Assembly: GCF_003601985.1 (NCBI RefSeq)
Contig: NZ_QZXA01000005.1
Location: 310,001-374,000 of the forward strand
Source: Mesorhizobium jarvisii
GTDB lineage: Bacteria; Pseudomonadota; Alphaproteobacteria; Rhizobiales; Rhizobiaceae
DNA: 64,000 nt
Reading direction: 5' to 3'
Shown here: in pieces, positions 25,662 to 33,197 of the stretch
How positions within the stretch are numbered: position 1 is the first letter of the stretch
Layout: each line of letters starts with the position of its first letter
Notes under the pieces: generated by a model
Told to the model about the DNA's origin: nothing
The model's database searches: none
Seen by the model: the letters and a program-made list of their open reading frames with translations, nothing else
Position numbers and translations under genes: made by a program

Positions 25662-26969
25662 ATGAGCCACCCCGCCAAAAAACCCGACCTCTTGCGCGAC
25701 AACGAGCTCATCTACGGCCGGCTGCTCACCGTCGACGAGCCGCATCTCATCCAGCGTTACAACAAGGCGCTGGCCGCCTTCGGCCTGCCTCCCACCAAGC
25801 TGAAGAGCTTCCAGATCGACCGCACCGGCTTCTCGCCCGAGATCGCCGACGAATGCGGCGACCCCGACTATCTCGACCCCAACGAGGTCAATCGCCGTTT
25901 CATCATCCTGACGCCGTCGCAGATCGACCTGCCGGTGGTGCACACGGCCTTCTCCAACACCTCGCAGCTGATGTTCGAGTTCATGTCCAAGAACCAGCGC
26001 GCCATCGACGCGCTGACGATCAAGGATGTCATCTACGGCGAGATCGAGGATTCCGTTCCCAAGGTCAACGACATCGAAGACCTGCTGTCGATCAACCAGG
26101 TTGAGTTCAAGGTGCTGTCAGCCGAGGACGTGCTGGGTAAGGCCGCTGAACTCGGCAAGCTTGTCGACCGGCTGAGGCAGGAGCCCGACGCCTGGCGCGA
26201 CAACGCCATGCTGACCCGCATGGTGGAGCTGGCGAAAATCTGCGGCGACATCCGCGAGAACGCGCTGGTGCCCGACCAGGTGATCTTCCGCCACAATGCC
26301 TACTGGACCAGCCATTTCGGCGGGCTCTACGTGTTCGTCGATCCCGACATGACGACGGTGATCAGCGATCCGGCGGCCCCGGGCTTTCGCCGCTCGCGGC
26401 CGTGGCAGGTGAGCTATCTCTCGATCAACGACGCCGACAAGGTCTTCAAGTTCCTGGCCAGCACCGGCCGCATCGAACTGCCGCGCGCCTCCTGGATCGA
26501 AGCGTCCGGCTATCTCGAGCACCGCGCCGAGATGGTGGTGCGCGCGCTGATCCGCGACGCCGAGCCAAACCGCAACCTGACCGATGTCGACAAGGTCTGG
26601 CTACAGACTTGGATCCAGAGCCATGCCGACCTGATCACCAAGGACGGCAATTTCCCTTTCCTCAACGCCGCCAAGCGCGAAATCGCCCAGCTTGGCCATC
26701 TCAAGATCGAGGATGTGTTCCCGCAGCAGCGCTTCCTTGTGGTCCGCGCCAAGCCGGACCATCCCGACGCCTGGCTGACCAACCGGCTGATCTCGGATTT
26801 CGTGCCGAGCGACTTTGTCTCGCGCTACATCTTCAACAAGCAGGGCTTCTACAAGGACTATGACGGCTTCAGCGACGCCTGGAGATCGCATGTTGTGGAC
26901 GTTCTGAAAACCACATATTTGAAGGACAAGGTGGCGTTTCGCACACGCCTCTACGGCCTGACTGACTAG
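25662..26969 (+). CDS. Unknown protein, fourth gene of the AAA+ cluster
   Basis: 435 aa, soluble, no signal peptide. It begins with LIYGRLLTVDEPHLIQRYNK and contains FQIDRTGFSPEIADECGDPD followed by YLDPNEVNRRFIILTPSQ. It resembles, from memory and with low certainty, the DUF6638 family seen beside AAA ATPases in other alphaproteobacteria. The C-terminal third (RFLVVRAKPDHPDAWLTNRL and so on) is well structured but unrecognised. It starts 45 bases after the ATPase gene, with a repeat hairpin covering its ribosome binding site, and its stop codon lies inside a second hairpin. Function unknown. Confidence 0.85.
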   Translation: MSHPAKKPDLLRDNELIYGRLLTVDEPHLIQRYNKALAAFGLPPTKLKSFQIDRTGFSPEIADECGDPDYLDPNEVNRRFIILTPSQIDLPVVHTAFSNTSQLMFEFMSKNQRAIDALTIKDVIYGEIEDSVPKVNDIEDLLSINQVEFKVLSAEDVLGKAAELGKLVDRLRQEPDAWRDNAMLTRMVELAKICGDIRENALVPDQVIFRHNAYWTSHFGGLYVFVDPDMTTVISDPAAPGFRRSRPWQVSYLSINDADKVFKFLASTGRIELPRASWIEASGYLEHRAEMVVRALIRDAEPNRNLTDVDKVWLQTWIQSHADLITKDGNFPFLNAAKREIAQLGHLKIEDVFPQQRFLVVRAKPDHPDAWLTNRLISDFVPSDFVSRYIFNKQGFYKDYDGFSDAWRSHVVDVLKTTYLKDKVAFRTRLYGLTD

Positions 26970-26996
26970 AACGAAATGAGCTGTCATTTCGTTCTA
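26967..26996. repeat. 13-bp-stem palindrome including a stop codon
   Basis: TAGAACGAAATGA and TCATTTCGTTCTA form a perfect 13-bp stem with loop GCTG. The first three bases are the stop codon of the upstream gene. The following sequence (ACTTGTTGTTTTGG) is T-rich but not a clean run, so termination is possible but may be weak. Confidence 0.75.
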
Positions 26997-27011
26997 ACTT
27001 GTTGTTTTGGC

Positions 27012-27054
27012 GCATGATGTTATCCAAAAAGTCTGCAACTTTTTGGCATCATGC
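27012..27054. repeat. Bipartite palindrome of rhizobial intergenic type
   Basis: Outer arms GCATGATG/CATCATGC and inner arms CCAAAAAGT/ACTTTTTGG form one long hairpin with a four-base bulge. Sequences of this sort, ending in CATCATGC, are common in Mesorhizobium intergenic regions (from memory). It separates the fourth gene of the cluster from the DUF2333 gene and ends 20 bases before its start. Confidence 0.75.
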
Positions 27055-27074
27055 TTTGAGGGGGTGACACAGCC

Positions 27075-28199
27075 ATGCTCGATCCGATCGTCAATTTCTT
27101 CACCCGGATTTTCCAGTGGATCGGCCGCGGCATTGGCCTTCTGATTGGCGCCATCCTGTGGCCGTTCCTATGGGCCGGCCGCTGGTACACGCAGCGTGGC
27201 TGGATCCTCAAGGCCGTGCTCGGCCTGGCCCTGTTGGTGCTGATCGGCCTCTACGCCAACTTCTTCTATGCCACCCAGTGGTGGAACAATTTCAACCCGA
27301 ACTATCCGGACACCTACACGTTCGAGAAGCGCAATGTTTCCGCCGGCGAGCAGGTGGCCGCCGGCACCGGCACCGACACGGCCAAGACCTGCGGCAACTC
27401 CGGCATTGCCCAGATCGCGGCCGATCTGACCGACTTCAACGTCAACCAGAATGCCTGGATCTCGTCGATGATCCTCTACAAGCTCGGCCTGTTCGGCATC
27501 GACTGGGACAACACGCCGTGGATGGACAACAAGGCGTCGTTCCAGCGCGGCATCAACCAGGCGGTGCGGCGCACGGCGACCGAACTCGCCGACAATCTCG
27601 GCCGCGTGCGCACGACCTCGCAGATCGATGCCGATCTGCAGGATGCGCGCGGCAATCTGCAGTTCGACGAATACACCTGGTATTTCGGCGTAAGCCCGTT
27701 CGGCCCGAAGACGCCGACCCCGAGCTACTATCGCGACGCCGTGCGCAAGCTGCGCTCGTTCAATGCCCGCCTCGCCACCTGCCAGGCCACTTTCGATGCC
27801 CGCGCCGACAATCTGAAGCAATATATCGACCGCATCGCATCGGACATTGGCTCGACCTCCGCCATCCTCAAGGAGCGTGCCGAGAACCACAACAATGGCT
27901 GGTTCGATACGCGCGCCGACGACCGCTACTGGTTCGCCTATGGCCAGCTCTATGCCTATTATGGCCTGATGAAGGGCGCGCAGGCCGACTTCGAGGACGT
28001 CATCAAGGAAAAGCACCTGCAGAGCCTGTGGGACACGATGGACGCGCAATTTGACTCGGCCCTGCGCATACAGCCGTTCATCATCGCCAATGGCCGCGAG
28101 GATGGCTGGCTGCTGCCGACGCATCTGACGACGATGGGCTTCTACATACTGCGCGTGCGCTCCAACATGGTCGAAATCAGCAACGTCCTGACGCAGTAG
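27075..28199 (+). CDS. DUF2333 family membrane protein
   Basis: 374 aa matching, from memory, the DUF2333 family. The N-terminus contains an amphipathic or hydrophobic stretch (WIGRGIGLLIGAILWPFLWA) and a second clear membrane span (AVLGLALLVLIGLYANFFYA). The remaining 310 residues should be periplasmic, with a Cys pair candidate (KTCGNSG and ATCQATF) and aromatic-rich segments. It is the last gene of the AAA+ cluster, set off by two palindromes, and could link the cytoplasmic machine to the envelope. Function unknown. The start at 27075 follows GAGGGGGTGACACAGCC. Confidence 0.85.
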   Translation: MLDPIVNFFTRIFQWIGRGIGLLIGAILWPFLWAGRWYTQRGWILKAVLGLALLVLIGLYANFFYATQWWNNFNPNYPDTYTFEKRNVSAGEQVAAGTGTDTAKTCGNSGIAQIAADLTDFNVNQNAWISSMILYKLGLFGIDWDNTPWMDNKASFQRGINQAVRRTATELADNLGRVRTTSQIDADLQDARGNLQFDEYTWYFGVSPFGPKTPTPSYYRDAVRKLRSFNARLATCQATFDARADNLKQYIDRIASDIGSTSAILKERAENHNNGWFDTRADDRYWFAYGQLYAYYGLMKGAQADFEDVIKEKHLQSLWDTMDAQFDSALRIQPFIIANGREDGWLLPTHLTTMGFYILRVRSNMVEISNVLTQ

Positions 28200-28514
28200 C
28201 GTTCGGTTGTCGCGGTTCCAGCGATGGCGAATTTGCGCCGTCGCCTCTGTCGCATTCCGTGCATTGTGCGGCTGTTTTGAGACGGCGGAAACGCCGCCGC
28301 TCTGGCTTCTATACGGCGCGGCAAGCGGAGCCAGAAAGAACCGAGGACAGGTCGGCCGGCCGCACAAGAATTTTCTCTATAGGAAACATAGTTGCATGGA
28401 AGTTGACGCCACGGCAGCGACAGGGTTAGAACATGCCCGCGCGCCCGGTTTTAACCTGCATGCGATAGAGATCAACCCCGTCCCCTCCACCGTTCAATCC
28501 AGAGGAAAGCCGTC
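28200..28514. other. Intergenic stretch upstream of fhs
   Basis: 315 bases with no convincing gene. A small GNRA-type hairpin CGGCG-GAAA-CGCCG lies at 28283-28296. TATAGGAAACATAG near 28379 is a possible promoter element. AGAGGAAAG before 28515 is the fhs ribosome binding site. A short open frame from 28395 runs into fhs but lacks its own binding site. I cannot identify a riboswitch by eye. Confidence 0.5.
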
Positions 28515-30194
28515 ATGGCCGAAGTGAAGTCCGACATCGAGATCGCGCGCGCCGCCAAGAAAAAGCAGATCCAGGAGATCGGCCAGAAGATCGGCATCCC
28601 GACCGAACATCTGCTGCCCTATGGCCACGACAAGGCCAAGATCTCGGCCGAGTTCATCAAATCGGTGAAGGGCAACAAGGACGGCAAGCTGATCCTGGTC
28701 ACCGCCATCAACCCGACGCCTGCCGGTGAAGGCAAGACCACCACCACCGTCGGCCTCGGCGATGGCCTCAACCGCATCGGCAAGAAGGCGATCGTCTGCA
28801 TCCGCGAGGCCTCGCTCGGCCCGAATTTCGGCGTCAAGGGCGGTGCTGCCGGCGGCGGCTACGCACAGGTCGTGCCGATGGAGGACATGAACCTCCACTT
28901 CACCGGCGACTTCCACGCCATCACCACCGCCCACAATCTGCTTTCGGCCCTGATCGACAACCACATCTACTGGGGCAATGAGCTCGGCATCGACACACGC
29001 CGCGTGGTGTGGCGCCGCGTCATGGACATGAACGACCGGGCGCTGCGCGAAATCATCTGCTCGCTCGGCGGCGTCGCCAACGGCTTCCCGCGCGAGGCCG
29101 GCTTCGACATCACCGTCGCCTCGGAAGTCATGGCCATCCTGTGCCTTGCCACCGACCTGAAGGATCTGGAAAAGCGCCTCGGCGACATCATCGTCGCCTA
29201 CCGCCGCGACAAGTCGCCGGTCTATGCCCGTGACCTCAAGGCCGACGGCGCCATGGCCGTGCTGCTGAAGGACGCCATGCAGCCCAACCTGGTGCAGACG
29301 CTGGAGAACAACCCGGCCTTCGTCCATGGCGGCCCGTTCGCCAACATCGCGCATGGCTGCAACTCGGTCGTTGCCACCACCACGGCGCTGAAGCTCGCCG
29401 ACTATGTCGTCACCGAAGCCGGTTTCGGCGCCGACCTCGGTGCCGAGAAATTCTTCGACATCAAGTGCCGCAAGGCGGGCCTCAAGCCGGCGGCCGCCGT
29501 CATCGTCGCCACCGTGCGCGCCATGAAGATGAATGGCGGCGTCAAGAAGGAAGACCTCGGCAAGGAAAACGTCGAGGCGGTGAAGAAGGGCTGCGCCAAT
29601 CTCGGCCGCCACATCGAAAACATCAGGCAGTTCGGCGTGCCGGCGGTGGTTGCCATCAACCACTTCTATTCCGACACCGACGCCGAAATCCAGGCGATGA
29701 AGGACTATGTCGCCTCGATGGGCGAAGAGGCTGTCCTGTGCAAGCACTGGGCCAAGGGCTCGGCCGGCATCGAGGAGCTCGCCAACAAGGTGGTGGCGCT
29801 GGCCGAATCCGGCGCCTCGCAATTCGCGCCGCTCTATCCCGACGCCATGCCGCTGTTCGAGAAGATCAACACCATCGTCCAGCGCATCTATCGCGGCTCG
29901 GAAGCGATTGCCGACAAGTCGGTGCGCGACCAGTTGCACGCCTGGGAGCAGGCCGGCTACGGCAACCTCCCGGTCTGCATGGCCAAGACCCAGTACTCCT
30001 TCTCGACCGACCCGAACCTGCGCGGCGCGCCGACCGGCCACACCGTGCCGGTGCGCGAGGTCAGGCTTTCGGCGGGCGCCGGCTTCGTCGTCATCATCTG
30101 CGGCGAGGTCATGACCATGCCCGGCCTGCCCAAGGCGCCGTCCTCGGAAAAGATCTTCCTCAACGAGATGGGCCAGATCGAAGGCCTGTTCTAG
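28515..30194 (+). CDS. fhs: Formate-tetrahydrofolate ligase
   Basis: ATP-dependent ligase making 10-formyl-tetrahydrofolate from formate, feeding one-carbon metabolism. 559 aa, the normal full length. The P-loop region reads [18 protein letters not shown] (about residues 66-83); other family blocks present are [40 protein letters not shown] and, near the end, [15 protein letters not shown]. It stands alone with a strong terminator downstream. Its size and motifs leave little doubt. Confidence 0.97.
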   Translation: MAEVKSDIEIARAAKKKQIQEIGQKIGIPTEHLLPYGHDKAKISAEFIKSVKGNKDGKLILVTAINPTPAGEGKTTTTVGLGDGLNRIGKKAIVCIREASLGPNFGVKGGAAGGGYAQVVPMEDMNLHFTGDFHAITTAHNLLSALIDNHIYWGNELGIDTRRVVWRRVMDMNDRALREIICSLGGVANGFPREAGFDITVASEVMAILCLATDLKDLEKRLGDIIVAYRRDKSPVYARDLKADGAMAVLLKDAMQPNLVQTLENNPAFVHGGPFANIAHGCNSVVATTTALKLADYVVTEAGFGADLGAEKFFDIKCRKAGLKPAAAVIVATVRAMKMNGGVKKEDLGKENVEAVKKGCANLGRHIENIRQFGVPAVVAINHFYSDTDAEIQAMKDYVASMGEEAVLCKHWAKGSAGIEELANKVVALAESGASQFAPLYPDAMPLFEKINTIVQRIYRGSEAIADKSVRDQLHAWEQAGYGNLPVCMAKTQYSFSTDPNLRGAPTGHTVPVREVRLSAGAGFVVIICGEVMTMPGLPKAPSSEKIFLNEMGQIEGLF

Positions 30195-30217
30195 AACCCT
30201 TCAAGATCCCAAATGCC

Positions 30218-30247
30218 AAAGGGCGCCGCAGCGATGCGGCGCCCTTT
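30218..30247. terminator. Terminator between fhs and the convergent cysteine hydrolase
   Basis: A perfect 12-bp stem, AAAGGGCGCCGC with GCGGCGCCCTTT, loop AGCGAT, followed by CTGTTTG on the plus strand. It lies 24 bases after the fhs stop and 17 before the end of the convergent gene, so it can serve both directions. Confidence 0.85.
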
Positions 30248-30263
30248 CTGTTTGCAGAACGGC

Positions 30264-30908
30264 CTAAGCCGCGTTGCGCGCCAGCGCCCGCTGGTTGGAG
30301 GCGTAGATCGTGTCGCGCTCCGGCAAGGCGCCGGTCTTCAGGCATTCCGTCCATTCGGCGGTCTTCAGCACCGCGGCGAAGCGCGACTGCAGGATGATCG
30401 TGACCACGCGGTGGATCTCCTCGGCCGAGGCATAGCCGGCGCTGTTGGCATAGGGCACCGAGCCGGTCGCGTCGGACAGGAACTCGACGGCAAAGCCCAT
30501 ATGCACGGCATGGATAATGGTCGACAGGTCGCAATTATGCGTCATGTAGCCGACCACCGTGAGCGTATCGATGGCGTTGGCGCGCAGCCACGCCTCGAGG
30601 TCGGTGCCGGTGAAGGCCGAGGGCAGCATCTTCTCTACATAGTGGTCGCGGCCGCGCCTGGCGATTTCGGGATGCAATTCACCGCCGTGACTGCCCTTGG
30701 CGAAGATCGGCGAGGTCTCGGGCGCCATCTGCTTGACGACCACGACCTTGATGCCGGCGGCCGTCGCCGCATCCATGGCACGTACCACATTGACGACGCT
30801 GTCGCGGAACGGCGGATGCTGGATGGCCAGATTGCCGCCATCATAGTCGTTCTGGACGTCGATGACGATGAGCGCGCGGCGCGGTGTGGTGTTGGGGGGG
30901 GCAGACAT
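30264..30908 (-). CDS. Isochorismatase-family cysteine hydrolase
   Basis: 214 aa enzyme of the isochorismatase-like hydrolase fold with the full catalytic triad: D17 in ALIVIDVQNDY, K93 in VEKMLPSAFTGT and C126 in VGYMTHNCDLST. Such enzymes cleave amides or vinyl ethers (nicotinamidase, N-carbamoylsarcosine amidase and related activities). The substrate cannot be read from the sequence. It is divergent from a GlxA-type regulator with 125 bp between them, a frequent pairing that suggests regulation by it. Confidence 0.9.
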   Translation of the reverse strand: MSAPPNTTPRRALIVIDVQNDYDGGNLAIQHPPFRDSVVNVVRAMDAATAAGIKVVVVKQMAPETSPIFAKGSHGGELHPEIARRGRDHYVEKMLPSAFTGTDLEAWLRANAIDTLTVVGYMTHNCDLSTIIHAVHMGFAVEFLSDATGSVPYANSAGYASAEEIHRVVTIILQSRFAAVLKTAEWTECLKTGALPERDTIYASNQRALARNAA

Positions 30909-31033
30909 GGTGTTTTCCTTCCGGCTTGAATGCGATGGGCCGAAAATAAGCCGTTCGATGAGCAGCCAAAAGTGGCCCGATTGACATCATTCGAAAGAAT
31001 TGGGACAATCCAGCTTTCGAACCGGAAACGCCC

Positions 31034-32020
31034 ATGACCGCCCCGATCATTGCCGCCCTCGCCTTCGATGGCATCAGCCCGTTTCATCTCTCCGTGCCTT
31101 GCCTGGTGTTCGGCGCCGATCGCACGAGGCTCGGACTGCCGCGCTTCGACTTCCGTGTCTGCGGGGTCGAGCAAGGCATGATCCGGACCGACGCCGGGCT
31201 GAGCATCCTTGTCCCGCATGGGCTGTCCGCGCTCGACGATGCCGACATCGTCATCATCCCGAGTTGGAAGGATCTCGAAGCCCCGCTGGCCAGGCCGCTC
31301 AACGAAGCGCTCGGCCGCGCGCACCGGCGCGGGGCGCTGATTGTCGGCCTGTGCCTCGGCACCTTTGCCATTGCCGCCGCCGGCCTGCTTTCGGGACGGA
31401 AGGCGACCACGCATTGGGCCTATTCGGACCAGCTGCGTGTCCTGCATCCCGACATTTCGGTCGATGCCGACGTGCTTTATGTCGATGATGGCGACATCGT
31501 CACCTCCGCCGGCGTCGCCGCCGGGCTGGACTGCTGCCTGCATATCGTGCGCGCCCGTTATGGCGCCGAAGCGGCACTGCGGCTCGCGCGGCACGTCGTG
31601 CTCTCACCGCACAGGCAGGGCGGGCAGGCGCAGTTCATCGAACGCCCCGTGGCAAAGAGCGCGGATGCCGACCGCTTCACCCAGGCGCTGGACGCGGTCC
31701 GGACGACACTCAGCGAGGCGCACAGCCTGGACAGCGTCGCCGAGGCCGCCGGCCTGACACGGCGCACCTTTACACGCCGCTTCCAGAAATCGATCGGCAC
31801 CAGTTTTGGCGACTGGCTGACCAGCCAGCGCATCGAACTGGCGCAACGCCTGCTGGAAGCGACGGAAAAATCGATGGACATCGTCGCCTTCGAGGCCGGC
31901 TTCGGCAGTGCCACCTCGCTGCGCCAGCATTTCGCCGCGCGGCTCCGGACATCGCCGGCGCAATATCGGCGCGAATTCTCCCGGCGGGTAGATTGGGACG
32001 AACGGGTGGCGCAGGCCTGA
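31034..32020 (+). CDS. GlxA-family transcriptional regulator (DJ-1/PfpI plus AraC HTH)
   Basis: 328 aa. The N-terminal half is a DJ-1/PfpI (amidotransferase-like) sensing domain with the nucleophile-elbow Cys in VGLCLGTFAIA. The C-terminal about 100 residues are an AraC-type double helix-turn-helix: LDSVAEAAGLTRRTFTRRFQ and MDIVAFEAGFGSATSLRQHF. The ATG at 31034 follows GGAAACGCCC. It likely controls the divergent cysteine hydrolase. The ligand is unknown; related regulators sense small amino compounds. Confidence 0.92.
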   Translation: MTAPIIAALAFDGISPFHLSVPCLVFGADRTRLGLPRFDFRVCGVEQGMIRTDAGLSILVPHGLSALDDADIVIIPSWKDLEAPLARPLNEALGRAHRRGALIVGLCLGTFAIAAAGLLSGRKATTHWAYSDQLRVLHPDISVDADVLYVDDGDIVTSAGVAAGLDCCLHIVRARYGAEAALRLARHVVLSPHRQGGQAQFIERPVAKSADADRFTQALDAVRTTLSEAHSLDSVAEAAGLTRRTFTRRFQKSIGTSFGDWLTSQRIELAQRLLEATEKSMDIVAFEAGFGSATSLRQHFAARLRTSPAQYRREFSRRVDWDERVAQA

Positions 32021-32038
32021 CCGCTTTGCGCCAGATCG

Positions 32039-32596
32039 TCAACCGCGCTTGACCGGTCGCGCCGGATTGCCGACCACCGTCTCGTTTGCAGGCACATCGC
32101 GCGTCACCACAGCGCCGGCGCCGACTATGGCGCCCTCGCCGATGCTGACGCCGCCAAGGATGATGGCGCTGCCGCCGATCCAGGCACGGGCGCCGATCTC
32201 GACCGGCCTGGCGATCTCCAGCCCCGCCTGCCGGCCCGCGGCCTCCTTGTGATGCTCGGCGCAATAGATCTGCACATTGGGGCCAAGCAGCGTTCCCTTG
32301 CCGATGCGCACGGCTGCCGTGTCGAGGATGGTGCAGCCGGCGTTGAGGAAGACGCCATCGCCGAGAAGAATGTTGAAGCCGTAGGCGCAGTGGAACGGCG
32401 CCTCGATGCGGGCGCCCTCGCCCACGCCGCCGAGCAATGCCTTGAGGCCCGGCCCGAGATTTCCGCGCTGCCTTGGCGGCAGGCAATTGTGCTCGAACAC
32501 CGCGTCGCGCGCGAGGGCACGCAGCGCCTCCAGCTCGTCATCGAGGCAAGTGTACCATTCGCCGGCCGCCATCTTCGCGCGCTCGCTTCCAGCCAT
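32039..32596 (-). CDS. Sugar O-acetyltransferase of the hexapeptide (LacA/Maa/NodL) family
   Basis: 185 aa from the ATG at 32596, which has GGAG seven bases upstream on its strand; the longer frame to 32671 is not needed. The N-terminal Maa-type helical cap (KMAAGEWYTCLDDELEALRA) is followed by a left-handed beta-helix of hexapeptide repeats (ILLGDGVFLNAGCTI, GKGTLLGPNVQIYCAEHHKE). The His pair in AEHHKEA holds the catalytic base, and the C-terminal VVGNPARPVKRG is standard. It transfers acetyl from acetyl-CoA to a sugar hydroxyl. NodL belongs to this family, but nothing nearby points to Nod-factor synthesis. Confidence 0.9.
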   Translation of the reverse strand: MAGSERAKMAAGEWYTCLDDELEALRALARDAVFEHNCLPPRQRGNLGPGLKALLGGVGEGARIEAPFHCAYGFNILLGDGVFLNAGCTILDTAAVRIGKGTLLGPNVQIYCAEHHKEAAGRQAGLEIARPVEIGARAWIGGSAIILGGVSIGEGAIVGAGAVVTRDVPANETVVGNPARPVKRG

Positions 32597-32735
32597 GGCG
32601 GGTCTCCGATTGACGTTCTTGCAAAGCATAGTTGCGGCCAGCAGAAAAGCGCCAAGCCAAGTACTGGTCAAATATTGGACCTATGGTAGCCTGCCGTCTC
32701 GAGGCCGTCCTGGCCTGGTGATCGAGGGGATCAAC

Positions 32736-33197
32736 ATGCTCTATCTTCTTGCACTTCTGATCGGCGTCATCGCCGGCCTGCGCGCCATGACCGCGCCTGC
32801 CGCGGTCGCCTGGGGCGCCTATCTCGGCTGGCTGCCGGTTGCCGGCACCTGGGCAAGCTTCATGAGCCATTGGGCCGCCGTCGGCATCTTCACGATCCTG
32901 GCCATCGTCGAGCTCGTCACCGACCAGTTGCCTTCGACGCCGAGCCGTAAAGTGCCGCAGCAGTTCGGCGCCCGCATCATCATGGGCGCCTTCACCGGCG
33001 CCGTGATCGGCGCGACCGGTGGCGCCACCATCGTCTGCCTGATCGCCGGCGCAATCGGCGCGGTCATCGGCACGTTGGGCGGCGCCGAAGGGCGCGGCCG
33101 GCTGGCGGCCGCCTTCGGCAAGGATCCGCCCGCTGCCTTCATCGAGGACGCGGTGGCGATCATTGGCGGCCTGCTGATCGTGGCGGCGGTGGCATGA
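32736..33197 (+). CDS. DUF4126-type small membrane protein
   Basis: 153 aa, very hydrophobic, with four or five membrane segments and many Gly/Ala. The start YLLALLIGVIAGLRAMTAPA and the RARI-like segment PQQFGARIIMGAFTGAVIGA fit DUF4126 as remembered. The ATG at 32736 has GAGGGGA six bases upstream and is preferred over earlier in-frame codons. The end overlaps the next gene as ATGA, so it is translationally coupled to a flavoprotein disulfide reductase. Function unknown. Confidence 0.82.
   Translation: MLYLLALLIGVIAGLRAMTAPAAVAWGAYLGWLPVAGTWASFMSHWAAVGIFTILAIVELVTDQLPSTPSRKVPQQFGARIIMGAFTGAVIGATGGATIVCLIAGAIGAVIGTLGGAEGRGRLAAAFGKDPPAAFIEDAVAIIGGLLIVAAVA

Noticed and set aside
23670..25943. 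757-codon open frame on the minus strand opposite the AAA+ ATPase
   Set aside because: It is the antisense shadow of a GC-rich gene. Its composition is Arg/Gly/Ala/His-heavy without motifs, while the plus strand encodes clear AAA+ motifs.
28200..28514. Riboswitch upstream of fhs
   Set aside because: I could not match any known folate or other riboswitch core by eye; only one small hairpin is visible.
28395..28527. Short frame (about 43 codons) running into fhs, considered as a leader peptide
   Set aside because: No binding site, no biased codon run, and it ends inside fhs without an associated structure.
32039..32596. nodL as the gene name
   Set aside because: Only family-level similarity; no nodulation genes or nod-box-like context nearby.
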